DNA from: JAEXNA01 sp050486105
GTDB taxonomy: Bacteria > Vulcanimicrobiota > Xenobia > Xenobiales > JADMJV01
Length of the DNA stretch: 33,127 nucleotides
Assembly (NCBI GenBank): GCA_050486105.1
Contig: JBJHCR010000028.1
Location: 1 to 33,127, forward strand
Direction: 5' to 3'
Shown here: positions 1-6,831 of the stretch, one piece after another
Numbering within the stretch: the first letter of the stretch is position 1
How the letters are laid out: every line of letters begins with the position of its first letter
The notes under the pieces: generated by a model
What the model was told of the DNA's origin: nothing
The model's input: only the letters and a program-made list of their open reading frames with translations
Database searches by the model: none
Program-made: the position numbers and the translations under genes

Positions 1-458
1 CTATTTCGCCTGCCGGAAAGTTTGTGGATCCTTACGAGAAACGCAGGCTGGCTCCGTTCGCCGAGTATCTTCCGGTCCCAAGTGCTTGGCAGGAAGACTT
101 GCGAAGGCATCCCTTATTCGAACGCATCAGCGTTTACGGGGAGGGTGAGGGGGAGCCCGTAGTCTCATTGAGTTCGTCTCGACTCGGCTTGATGATTTGC
201 TATGAATCCATGGTTCCGGGAATCGCAAGGCGGCTGGCCCAGGAGGTGGATGCGTTGGTAGTGGTCACCAACGACGCACCGTTCGGTCATCAGGAAGCCT
301 ATGAAGCCCATTTCCGGTCGGCGATTCTCCGAGCCGCCGAGTGCCGATTGCCGGTCTATCAAGCGGCCAACACCGGGGTTACGGGAATAATTGACCGACG
401 GGGAAAAGTTCAATCGCGAACTTTGCCAGGATTTTCTGGACCCACCTTGAAATACTAG
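1..458 (+). CDS. lnt: Apolipoprotein N-acyltransferase, C-terminal part (cut by window start)
   Basis: The reading frame is open from the first bases of the window, so the 5' end lies outside it. Only the second half of the nitrilase-like domain is visible. Lnt transfers an acyl chain from phospholipid to the N-terminal cysteine of lipoproteins in the inner membrane, the last step of lipoprotein maturation. Family motifs seen: YEKRRLAPFAEYLP, which carries the catalytic lysine region; LMICYES, which carries the catalytic cysteine; and the tail motifs TNDAPFG, LRAAECRLPVYQAANTG and a Gly-containing loop (RRGKV). The usual C-terminal last membrane helix is absent: the protein ends about 15 residues after the RRGKV loop, which is short for Lnt. 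A free-standing nitrilase is the alternative, but the KRRLAPFAEYLP block favours Lnt. Confidence 0.85.
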   Translation, partial: ISPAGKFVDPYEKRRLAPFAEYLPVPSAWQEDLRRHPLFERISVYGEGEGEPVVSLSSSRLGLMICYESMVPGIARRLAQEVDALVVVTNDAPFGHQEAYEAHFRSAILRAAECRLPVYQAANTGVTGIIDRRGKVQSRTLPGFSGPTLKY

Positions 459-664
459 CTCAGTCCAAGTCTGTTCACCCCAAACCCTTTCATCAAAGTT
501 TTTTTAGTTTTCAGTTTGCAGGAGCCTTCGACTCTTGAAATTTGGACGAGAAAAGAACCTTTCGTCCCGATTGAGGTTTGTTCAGGGGTGTCGGCCTCAA
601 GACTCTTCGCCGATCAGCGAAAGCTTAAGGCGGTAATAAAATTTCTTACGGATGGTTCACTCAC

Positions 665-1153
665 TTGAAAAAATTTGCTAATGACTCTCAGGTATGTCAC
701 CCTCTCTACGGATTGGGCAAGGTAGAAAAAGTGGAAGAGAAGGTGGTTTTAGGAGAGAAGATTTCTCTCGCCCAGATCGTCTTTCCCAATGAGAATCTTA
801 AAATGATGGTTAACGTCAATAAGGACACCGAGCTCTTTCGTCCTCTGATCAAAGAAGAGAAGGTTGGCGAGATTTTCGACTACCTCGAAAACCATGATGG
901 TGAATCCCCTAGTCGTGCGAATCAGAGACAGCGTCTGAATCTAGAGAAAATCAAGAGTAACGACATCTTCCAGCTTTGTGAAGTAATCAAATGCCTTGCG
1001 GTGATCTCTTCGAAAAAGAAGCTCAGCTTTCGTGAAGCTGAGATGTATGAGCGGGCCCGCCGAGTCCTCTTAGAGGAACTGTCTCTGGTTACCGGGCGAG
1101 ATGAAGAGATTCTCGAGGAGCGCCTTCAACAAGCCTGCTTCGGACAGAACTAG
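665..1153 (+). CDS. CarD/CdnL-family transcriptional regulator
   Basis: A 162-residue protein with the two-part layout of the CarD_CdnL_TRCF family. The N-terminal RNA-polymerase-interacting Tudor-like domain is at about residues 8-62, with the recognisable block VCHPLYGLGKVEKVEEK and a beta-rich stretch ending in NVNKDTELFRP. A helical C-terminal DNA-binding domain follows at about 65-160. Known family members bind the RNA polymerase beta subunit and stabilise open promoter complexes, often at rRNA promoters. The start is TTG at 665; no ATG or GTG occurs in frame nearby and no strong Shine-Dalgarno is visible. Upstream at 632-641 is an AT-rich TAATAAAAT stretch that could be a -10 element. 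The gene stands alone, with a perfect palindrome just downstream. Confidence 0.85.
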   Translation: MKKFANDSQVCHPLYGLGKVEKVEEKVVLGEKISLAQIVFPNENLKMMVNVNKDTELFRPLIKEEKVGEIFDYLENHDGESPSRANQRQRLNLEKIKSNDIFQLCEVIKCLAVISSKKKLSFREAEMYERARRVLLEELSLVTGRDEEILEERLQQACFGQN

Positions 1154-1161
1154 AAGGCAAA

Positions 1162-1181
1162 CCGAAAACCTAGGTTTTCGG
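1162..1181. terminator. 20-bp perfect palindrome after the carD-like gene
   Basis: The palindrome CCGAAAACC-TA-GGTTTTCGG begins 8 bases after the stop of the CarD-like gene. As RNA it folds into an 8-bp stem with a CTAG loop. No uridine run follows, so intrinsic termination is uncertain; a protein-binding site is the alternative. Confidence 0.4.
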
Positions 1182-1273
1182 GCAAACTTCGACAAAAGGG
1201 GTCCTAGAGGCCAGCCTCCTAGAGCGTGTCATCACCCTCCACGTTTCTTGGCGCATAGAGCTTTACTGACGTA

Positions 1274-1306
1274 GAGGGAGCATTGAATTTTAGGGAGTAC
1301 TCCCTC
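1274..1306 (+). promoter_or_regulatory. Competing inverted repeats over a ribosome binding site
   Basis: GGGAGTACTCCC at 1293-1304 is a perfect 12-bp palindrome just before the ATG at 1309 and contains the AGGGAG Shine-Dalgarno. A second arm, GAGGGAG at 1274-1280, can pair with CTCCCTC at 1300-1306. The ribosome site can therefore be in either of two hairpins, which suggests translational control or a repressor operator. This is inference from the sequence only. Confidence 0.4.
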
Positions 1307-1308
1307 TC

Positions 1309-2478
1309 ATGACGTCGTTGAGAACGGCTCGATCCAGGCTGTTGTTTTGGATCTTCTTTCTCTGGCTCGGCACCGCGGGCTGGGCTCAGGATTTGGCGCA
1401 AGACCTGGTCCTCGTTGTGGTCGTCCCCGCCAAGGTCTCGCTCGAGGCCCCGGCTGTAGACCGTTGGGTCTCAGAATTGAAGTCTGAGCGGGGTCGGGCG
1501 GGTTGGAACTCCGAGAGTTTACCTCTCCTGCGCTTATCCTTTGAACAACCTTCGCACCGAAAGATTCTCGACGGCCTAAACATCGCTCCTCCGGATGGCC
1601 TGGCGACCTATTTATGCCGTCGAGAATCTCGAGGCTGGCCGGTGGAAGTGATCGGCAAGATCCCCACGAGGTCCTCAGCCGAGCGTTTCTTTGCGCAGCT
1701 TCGGCAACATGCCTCACCGGTGAGGGGTCCGGCTGCGGAGACCTCCAATTTGGAATTGGGCGTGCTCTTGCTCTATGACAAGAGTTCGGACAACGAAGTT
1801 GCCAAGGTAAAGCACTTCCTTGAAGAACTCGGGCATTTTTGGTTGCAGCGCTACGGACGTTCCACCCCGGCGCCCTATCCTCTGGCCGCCTACGATACTT
1901 CGGATCGCGCGGTAGTGGCTTCTTTGAGCAGCGCCTTCCCTGAGTTGTCTTTGAGTTCCAAGCAGAGACCTCAGGTCGCCTTGTGCTTGTTTGATGGGGG
2001 AGTGCCCGAAGAGCTGCTCGAGGTGTACGACGAGATGGAGCTTCCAGCCAGCCTGGTACGACAGCTTTCTTCTGCCCGAAGTTCTCACTTAGCTCGAGGA
2101 CCTCTGGTGTCGGCCTCTCGTCAGTCCAAGGGTGAAGAGATCCCTGAAGTCAGTGCCGTGGGTCTCGATTCCCGTCAACAAAAGTTCATGCTGGTTTCTC
2201 GTCTTAATGAAGCAGCACAACATTTGTGGACGGCTTCTCAGGACGAGGCTGACAGCCCGGAACAACGAGGCCCAAAACGTTTGCTCCTGGCCATCCTGGA
2301 GGAATGCAGGACTTACTTGCAGAGTGATAGAGAAGAGGTAGGGTCGCTCCTAGAGCTGTTGCGTGACTATGAAGTGGAACCTTTGCCTCCACTTTCTTCG
2401 GAACGTGGACGCGATGCCGAGGGGCTCTTCAACGGACTGGTTCAGACTCTCTTGAGAGATCTCGGAGCTGATAAGTAG
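1309..2478 (+). CDS. Secreted protein of unknown function
   Basis: A 389-residue protein with a clear Sec signal peptide: basic start, then hydrophobic LLFWIFFLWLGTAGWA, with likely cleavage after about residue 26 (GWA-QD). The mature part starts with a beta-strand-like DLVLVVVVPAKV. I recognise no domain. It is rich in charged residues, with no Cys clusters and no further membrane segment, so it is probably periplasmic. The ATG at 1309 is preceded by AGGGAG at 1292-1297 inside a palindrome. The last 50 bases overlap, tail to tail, the 3' end of the minus-strand histidine kinase gene. A perfect 14-bp inverted repeat lies inside the coding region (1562-1575 and 1616-1629). Confidence 0.75.
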   Translation: MTSLRTARSRLLFWIFFLWLGTAGWAQDLAQDLVLVVVVPAKVSLEAPAVDRWVSELKSERGRAGWNSESLPLLRLSFEQPSHRKILDGLNIAPPDGLATYLCRRESRGWPVEVIGKIPTRSSAERFFAQLRQHASPVRGPAAETSNLELGVLLLYDKSSDNEVAKVKHFLEELGHFWLQRYGRSTPAPYPLAAYDTSDRAVVASLSSAFPELSLSSKQRPQVALCLFDGGVPEELLEVYDEMELPASLVRQLSSARSSHLARGPLVSASRQSKGEEIPEVSAVGLDSRQQKFMLVSRLNEAAQHLWTASQDEADSPEQRGPKRLLLAILEECRTYLQSDREEVGSLLELLRDYEVEPLPPLSSERGRDAEGLFNGLVQTLLRDLGADK

Positions 2479-4363
2479 CGTTGGCTTTATGAGACGCCTC
2501 TTCGATCTCGCTCCACCCTTTTTGGAAGGCCTCAACCACCTGGGGATCAAAAGCTCTTCCCGCACCTTCTTCGATTTGCCTGCGGGCATCGGGCAGGCTC
2601 AGCGCTTGGCGATAGGGCCGGTCCACAGTCATGGCGTCAAAAGAGTCTACAACGGCGATAATTCTGGCCAATATCGGAATCTCGCGGCCCTTTAGCCCGT
2701 CGGGGTAACCGCTTCCATCCCAGCGTTCGTGGTGGGACCTGACGGCGTCGATAGCCGGCTGCAACACTCCCACCGAGGTCAAGAGTTCGGCGCCTATTTC
2801 GGCGTGGGCCTGAGCGCTACGCCGCTCTTGATCAGTGAGGTCGCCAGACTTGGAGAGGACGGCCTCGGCTACTCCGATCTTCCCAATGTCGTACAGCAAC
2901 AAGCTGTACAAGAACTCCGGTCGACTCAGTAAGGTGGGATCGAGGTGACGAGCTACGGCCCGAGCGTAATCCAAGACTCGCTCGCTCTGGCTGGTGGTTC
3001 CGCTCATTCGGGGGTCCACCAGACGAATGAGGGAGATCAGGGTTTCGATGAAGGTCTGCTCCAGCAGAAGTTTCTGTTCTTCCGCGTGACGCCGCTTCAT
3101 CTTCTCGGCCTCGAGTCGCTCGTACATCTGTTGCGCATACTCTTTGAGGCTGTGGGTGTCGGAGGCTTCAGGAGGGCGCAGAGCTTCGTCTCCAGGAAGC
3201 GAAGGGAGCAGAGCCTCGGAGCGAATGGGAAGAGTGATGGTAGCCTTCGTTCCCTGGTCGATAACGCTTTCCAGGAGCAAACGACCTCCGTGGCTTTCGA
3301 TGGTCCGGCGAGCTAAGGCAAGACCTAGACCCAAGCCTTCCACGGAGCGGGTGTTGACATCGGCAACCTGATAAAATGGGTGAAAAACCTTCTCGAGTTC
3401 GGTGCCTTCGATTCCAGGACCGTCATCACAGACGCAGATCTCGATGCATTCTCCAACTTGCGCTCGGCGGCCGGTGACCTCGACTTTACCGCCTGGCCGA
3501 TTGAAGAGCAGCGCGTTCTCAATCAACTGATGCAATGCATCTGGGAGACCGGCGGGATCGCCCTCGATAGGGAGAGAGTCGGCATTCAGCGTAAGGTCCA
3601 ATCCACGGCTCCGTGCGAGCGGTTGCAGGTCACCAATCAATCGCCCTAGAGTCAGCCGCAAGTCCCAGCGGTCTCGCTGCTGCGGAACCGAGATAGTAAA
3701 GCGCAAGAGTTCGTCGACCAACTTGCTCAGGCGAGTGGTTCCTTCTTGAGCTGAGCACAGACACTCGGAGGCGATCTCGTTGTTCCACTTTGAGGCCAGT
3801 TTGCGCAACACGTGGAGGTTGCCGGAAATGATCGTTAGAGGAGTCCTCAGTTCGTGAGATACCAGAGACAGGAAAGTGTTCTTCATTCTTTCGAGCTCTT
3901 TGAGGTGCTTGTGAGCCTCTCGCAACTGATGTTCTTTGCGTCGAAATCGAGAGAACTGCCGTTCTCGCTCTCGCATAAAATGTAGGAGCGGGTCCTCTCC
4001 GTTCTGCTCCTTTATGCCTTGCAGGGCACATTCCAATTCGTCTGAGCGAAACGGTTGAATCAGGACCCGGTCAAAAGGTTTAGGGCAAAGCTCGACGGTG
4101 TCCGGCTCGGTCATCAGAAGCCACACTTCTCTAGCTTCTCGCTTTGCTCTCAGGCGCACCGGATCCACCCCTTGAAGCAAGCTGGAACTCCAAAGGACCG
4201 CGTCGAGGGGCCCGCAACTGGACAGTTTCCTCTCAACATCAGAAATGTCGGCCTCGATGGTTTCAATACCCATGTCTGTGAGGGTTCTTGTCAAGAGGGC
4301 GTGCAGTGGTGGGTCCGGTTCTAGGATCAGAGCCTTGCGAGTCATGCGTTGCAAGTTCGACAT
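2429..4363 (-). CDS. Hybrid sensor: pseudo-receiver, histidine kinase, degenerate HD-GYP
   Basis: A 644-residue cytosolic protein with no membrane segment. Order: receiver-like domain (about 8-118), coiled coil (130-160), HisKA with H170 in SLVSHELRTP, HATPase (about 245-380; N box IENALLFN, G1 CDDGPGIEG, G2 GLGLGLALA), second coiled coil (405-435), HD-GYP domain (about 440-620). The kinase motifs are intact. The receiver lacks the phospho-acceptor Asp (S59 in its place) and the conserved Lys (Q103 in IQPF), so it is a pseudo-receiver. In the HD-GYP part the HHERWDGSGYP block (544-554) and the DSFDAMT block with D573 are present, but the HD dyad reads YD (491-492). The upstream metal-ligand His also appears to be Gln in TSQSERV (about 459). 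Normal HD-GYP enzymes hydrolyse cyclic di-GMP; activity here is doubtful. It overlaps the preceding secreted-protein gene by 50 bp, tail to tail. Confidence 0.9.
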   Translation of the reverse strand: MSNLQRMTRKALILEPDPPLHALLTRTLTDMGIETIEADISDVERKLSSCGPLDAVLWSSSLLQGVDPVRLRAKREAREVWLLMTEPDTVELCPKPFDRVLIQPFRSDELECALQGIKEQNGEDPLLHFMRERERQFSRFRRKEHQLREAHKHLKELERMKNTFLSLVSHELRTPLTIISGNLHVLRKLASKWNNEIASECLCSAQEGTTRLSKLVDELLRFTISVPQQRDRWDLRLTLGRLIGDLQPLARSRGLDLTLNADSLPIEGDPAGLPDALHQLIENALLFNRPGGKVEVTGRRAQVGECIEICVCDDGPGIEGTELEKVFHPFYQVADVNTRSVEGLGLGLALARRTIESHGGRLLLESVIDQGTKATITLPIRSEALLPSLPGDEALRPPEASDTHSLKEYAQQMYERLEAEKMKRRHAEEQKLLLEQTFIETLISLIRLVDPRMSGTTSQSERVLDYARAVARHLDPTLLSRPEFLYSLLLYDIGKIGVAEAVLSKSGDLTDQERRSAQAHAEIGAELLTSVGVLQPAIDAVRSHHERWDGSGYPDGLKGREIPILARIIAVVDSFDAMTVDRPYRQALSLPDARRQIEEGAGRAFDPQVVEAFQKGWSEIEEASHKANATYQLRDLSRESEPVR

Positions 4364-4400
4364 GCAGGCTAAGGACTCCCGTTTGCGAAGACCGAGCGGT

Positions 4401-4742
4401 ATGGCTAAGTACGAGAATTTCCTACAACTAGTACAAACAGACGCCCTTTATCGCTGTTTGAGTGAACCCCAAAGACAGCTCCGCCCTTCTTCTATTCTGG
4501 TGGTGGCCATGCAGTGCCCGAACCACATCCTAAACGAATCTCCTGATGACCTCAAGGAGCAAGCGGTGGAACTGGTGGACTGGTTCTTCGGAGGACGAGA
4601 TCCTTCTTGGCTGCCCGAACATTTATTCTATGAGGAAGTGGAAGAAGAGATCGAGGAGTATGTCGAGGTGGATACTGGAGGGTATGCGCTTCCCGAAGAT
4701 GAGCTAGAGCGTCGCGGTCAGGATTCCTATGACGGGATCTGA
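4401..4742 (+). CDS. Small acidic protein of unknown function
   Basis: The open frame extends to 4245, but the part before 4401 lies over the start of the divergent histidine kinase gene and looks non-coding. ATG at 4401 (MAKYENFLQLVQTDALYR) is the likely start, giving 113 residues. The C-terminal half is strongly acidic (EEVEEEIEEYVEVD), with no Cys and no membrane segment. It overlaps the next gene by 14 bases (4729-4742) in another frame, so the two are probably translationally coupled and co-transcribed. I recognise no family. The 37-bp gap to the divergent kinase gene (4364-4400) must hold or overlap both promoters. Confidence 0.65.
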   Translation: MAKYENFLQLVQTDALYRCLSEPQRQLRPSSILVVAMQCPNHILNESPDDLKEQAVELVDWFFGGRDPSWLPEHLFYEEVEEEIEEYVEVDTGGYALPEDELERRGQDSYDGI

Positions 4743-5409
4743 TCCCATTGGGCTGTCTTTCTTGCGAAGAGAGTCAACGCTGAGGCTGACCGCATTTCTC
4801 TCGGCAGGAGTTCTCGCTCTAGGAGTTTGCCTGCCTTGGTATCGCCTTCCCGTGGCTGGCTGGCACCTTCCCGCACCCGCCTGGAACCAGGTTGGCTTGC
4901 TGCGGTTGGTCACGGTGTTTCTTCTGCTGGGACGTGCTCTAGGTTGGTCCTCGTTGCGCTGGGGCGTTCGCCTGACATTGCCTTTTGGCTGGTTTGGGTG
5001 GTGGACGGCAGAGCAGAGCTTTCGCACTTGGGGTGCGACGTACATTGCTCCTCTTCAACTCCGTCTTGCGGAGGTGAATTCCTTGTTGGCAAAGTTCAAC
5101 ATGTCCGGAGTCGATCTCTACGAGCCAGCTCTTTGGCGACAGCTTGAGCCAAGTTGGGGGTGGGGCCTTGTCGGCTTGGGATTGCTCTTGATAAGCGTCC
5201 AAACTCTTGGTGACCGAAGCGCCGTTCAGATTTGTCCCGGGTGCCGTTTTAAGGCCCCGTTAGGGAATTGTTTTTGTGCTTGCTGTGGTCATCGGTTCCG
5301 ACCGTTTCTAGGTTGCACCCGGTGTGCTAAGGTGCCCTTGCCAAACGACAGATTTTGTCGGGCCTGCGGCACGCCCGCTGCTGATGACGAGGTAAAGCAG
5401 TCGCCTTAA
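4729..5409 (+). CDS. Membrane protein with C-terminal double zinc ribbon
   Basis: A 226-residue protein. The N-terminal two thirds hold about four hydrophobic segments (roughly 20-38, 55-72, 80-95 and 143-160). The C-terminal 60 residues form two short zinc ribbons: C169-x2-C172 with C183-x2-C186, and C196-x2-C199 with C210-x2-C213, each closing with the CxxCG knuckle. Tails of this type (zinc-ribbon or double zinc-ribbon families) are common on bacterial membrane proteins, and their ligands are mostly unknown. An extra Cys pair (C181, C185) lies in the first ribbon. The gene is coupled to the preceding small acidic protein by a 14-base overlap. Function is not inferred. Confidence 0.75.
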   Translation: MTGSDPIGLSFLRRESTLRLTAFLSAGVLALGVCLPWYRLPVAGWHLPAPAWNQVGLLRLVTVFLLLGRALGWSSLRWGVRLTLPFGWFGWWTAEQSFRTWGATYIAPLQLRLAEVNSLLAKFNMSGVDLYEPALWRQLEPSWGWGLVGLGLLLISVQTLGDRSAVQICPGCRFKAPLGNCFCACCGHRFRPFLGCTRCAKVPLPNDRFCRACGTPAADDEVKQSP

Positions 5410-5443
5410 GGTCCTGCACGCCGCAGAGCACAGATCCATCCCG

Positions 5444-5470
5444 TCTGGGGTTCCTACCGGAACCCCTAGA
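5444..5470 (+). terminator. Hairpin downstream of the zinc-ribbon gene
   Basis: GGGGTTCC-TACC-GGAACCCC (5447-5466) is a perfect 8-bp GC-rich stem with a 4-base loop, extended by TCT/AGA around a bulged T. It lies 38 bases after the stop codon and may end that transcript, although no T-run follows. The core GTTCCTACCGGAAC occurs again at 18082-18095. Confidence 0.45.
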
Positions 5471-5657
5471 AGGCTGCTGAATTAATCTCCGCGTCGCGAG
5501 ACTCGTTCATTATTGTCCATGCGAAATCGTTCGATTATTGGAAATATTTCCGTATGTTACTCAAAATCACCCGAGTCCGCCTGAACAAAATGTCCTTCGT
5601 CTCGGGCACCTACGGTGAACGCTTCGCTTGCGGTCCGATTAAATCAGCAGCCTCCTA
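5466..5657. mobile_element. MITE-like element bounded by 17-bp terminal inverted repeats
   Basis: The left end AGGCTGCTGAATTAATC (5471-5487) and right end GATTAAATCAGCAGCCT (5637-5653) are inverted repeats matching at 16 of 17 positions. Both are flanked by CCTAG (5465-5469 and 5654-5658), which fits a short target duplication at CTAG, although CTAG is itself a palindrome. Looser complementarity continues inward through CGTTCA-like blocks on both sides. The interior of about 150 bp has no convincing gene, so it looks like a non-autonomous transposon. Similar ends are known in IS5/IS1182-like elements, but I cannot assign a family. It fills most of the 350-bp gap between the zinc-ribbon gene and rpmE2. 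Confidence 0.6.
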
Positions 5658-5696
5658 GTTCAGCACTTTGATTTTGGCCCATATCCTGAAAAGGCC

Positions 5697-5725
5697 TTGT
5701 TCTTTTCTAGTCTCACATGTATAAT
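5697..5725 (+). promoter_or_regulatory. Probable sigma-70 type promoter of rpmE2
   Basis: A perfect TATAAT (5720-5725) lies 34 bases before the GTG start of the L31 gene. TTGTTC at 5697-5702 is a weak -35 at a 17-bp spacing. It sits about 40 bp beyond the right end of the MITE-like element. Confidence 0.6.
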
Positions 5726-5759
5726 GCCGGTCACTGTTGAATTGTGAGGAGTTTTTCCC

Positions 5760-6005
5760 GTGAAAAAAGGAATACATCCGGAAATGCATACGGTCATCTT
5801 TAAGGATATTTCGACCGAGCACTGCTTTCTGACGGAGTCTACATTCCGTCCAAAAGAGACCATGGAGTGGGAGGACGGTAAGGAATATCCCGTTTACAAG
5901 GTTGAGATCTCAAGCGATTCTCATCCCTTCTACACCGGCAAACAGAGGTCTGTGGCTGCTGAAGGTCGAGTTCAGCGTTTCAATAAACGATACGGCAAGA
6001 AGTAG
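5760..6005 (+). CDS. rpmE2: 50S ribosomal protein L31, type B
   Basis: An 81-residue protein matching the type-B (zinc-free) bL31 family. It opens MKKGIHPEMHTVIFKD, continues through the STEHCFLTEST and DGKEYPVYKVEISSDSHPFYTGK blocks, and ends RVQRFNKRYGKK. The CxxC zinc motif of type A is absent; a single Cys remains. L31 sits on the large subunit near the intersubunit bridge, and in many bacteria the C-minus form replaces the zinc form under zinc limitation. GTG at 5760 is preceded by GAGGAG at a proper distance. Whether a type-A copy exists elsewhere in the genome cannot be seen here. Confidence 0.95.
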   Translation: MKKGIHPEMHTVIFKDISTEHCFLTESTFRPKETMEWEDGKEYPVYKVEISSDSHPFYTGKQRSVAAEGRVQRFNKRYGKK

Positions 6006-6039
6006 TCAGCTTCTCTCGACGACCACGTTTGGACTGCGT

Positions 6040-6062
6040 CTGACTTGGACTCACCAGGTCAG
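6040..6062. terminator. Hairpin between convergent genes
   Basis: CTGACTTGG-ACTCA-CCAGGTCAG forms a 9-bp stem with one G-T pair. It covers the last codons of the minus-strand gene ending at 6051 and lies 35 bases after rpmE2. It could end both transcripts, but neither side has a good T-run. Confidence 0.4.
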
Positions 6063-6803
6063 GCGCAGATTTCCTTCTACCGCTGGGTTGCTCCAGGGGA
6101 ACAAAGTGGAGTCTTCACCAGGCGAGGTAGGTCTCACCGTTCGAGCTTGGGCTCCTATTTCCATACCTTCTCTAGGTTTGTAGAAGAGTCCTGAGCCAAG
6201 CTCGCTTTTGAGTTCATCTCTCAACCCCGAAACCCTGAACAAGCTTCTCTCGGTGATTTTAAGACCGACCGAAGCCTCGGTGACCCCTTGAGTCGGGGCC
6301 GAATCTCCCGGGGTGAATGGGTGCATTTGGTGGGAAACCTTCCATTGTGAACGGTTGAATAGGGACAAGGAGACTCCAGCTTTAACTCGGTCCTGAGTGC
6401 CGACTTTGGTCCACTCTGCAAAGGTGACCACATTCTCTGCGACCTCCCTCTTGGCAAACAGTCTGGGTGGTTTTTCCGTTGTGACTTCCCTGGGAAGCAG
6501 GAGCTCCGGTTCGCCATTTGAGGGCAAGACTATCTTCAAGGGGAGGGTTGGTCCCGAAGCGGCGGTCTCGGGTAGTGTCAATTCGAAACTCCGCTGACCT
6601 GTCCAAGGCGCTGTCAGGGCCAGAGGCGCTGCCGCGTGAGGCAAAGGGAATAATTGAGTCGTCACCACGCTGGGCAGCAAGGGATGCTGCTCGGGCGAGA
6701 CATTTCCCTCTTTTGAGGGTTCTGTAGAGGCGAACACCGGGCTGCTTAACAGAACGAGTGCCGCTGTCAGAATGAGCCACCAATGCTGGAGAAGGTGATG
6801 CAT
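6051..6803 (-). CDS. Exported protein, possibly an outer-membrane beta-barrel type
   Basis: The frame is open back to 7058, but that extension lies across the divergent methyltransferase gene. The ATG at 6803 has AAGGA 10 bases upstream and starts a textbook signal peptide (MHHLLQHWWLILTAALVLLSS, with cleavage near PVFA-ST), giving 250 residues. The first part of the mature protein is Pro/Leu-rich. The second half alternates polar and hydrophobic residues and ends in NLRLTW; a terminal aromatic residue is typical of outer-membrane beta-barrels. The protein is short for a barrel and no family is recognised, so this is only a suggestion. It is divergent from the methyltransferase gene with a 28-bp gap. 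Confidence 0.65.
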   Translation of the reverse strand: MHHLLQHWWLILTAALVLLSSPVFASTEPSKEGNVSPEQHPLLPSVVTTQLFPLPHAAAPLALTAPWTGQRSFELTLPETAASGPTLPLKIVLPSNGEPELLLPREVTTEKPPRLFAKREVAENVVTFAEWTKVGTQDRVKAGVSLSLFNRSQWKVSHQMHPFTPGDSAPTQGVTEASVGLKITERSLFRVSGLRDELKSELGSGLFYKPREGMEIGAQARTVRPTSPGEDSTLFPWSNPAVEGNLRLTW

Positions 6804-6831
6804 ACACTCTTTTTCCTTGGAGACCCTGAAA

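Noticed and set aside
1212..1222. 11-base match to the right end of the MITE-like element (CAGCCTCCTAG)
   Set aside because: No matching opposite end was found nearby, and 11 bases can match by chance.
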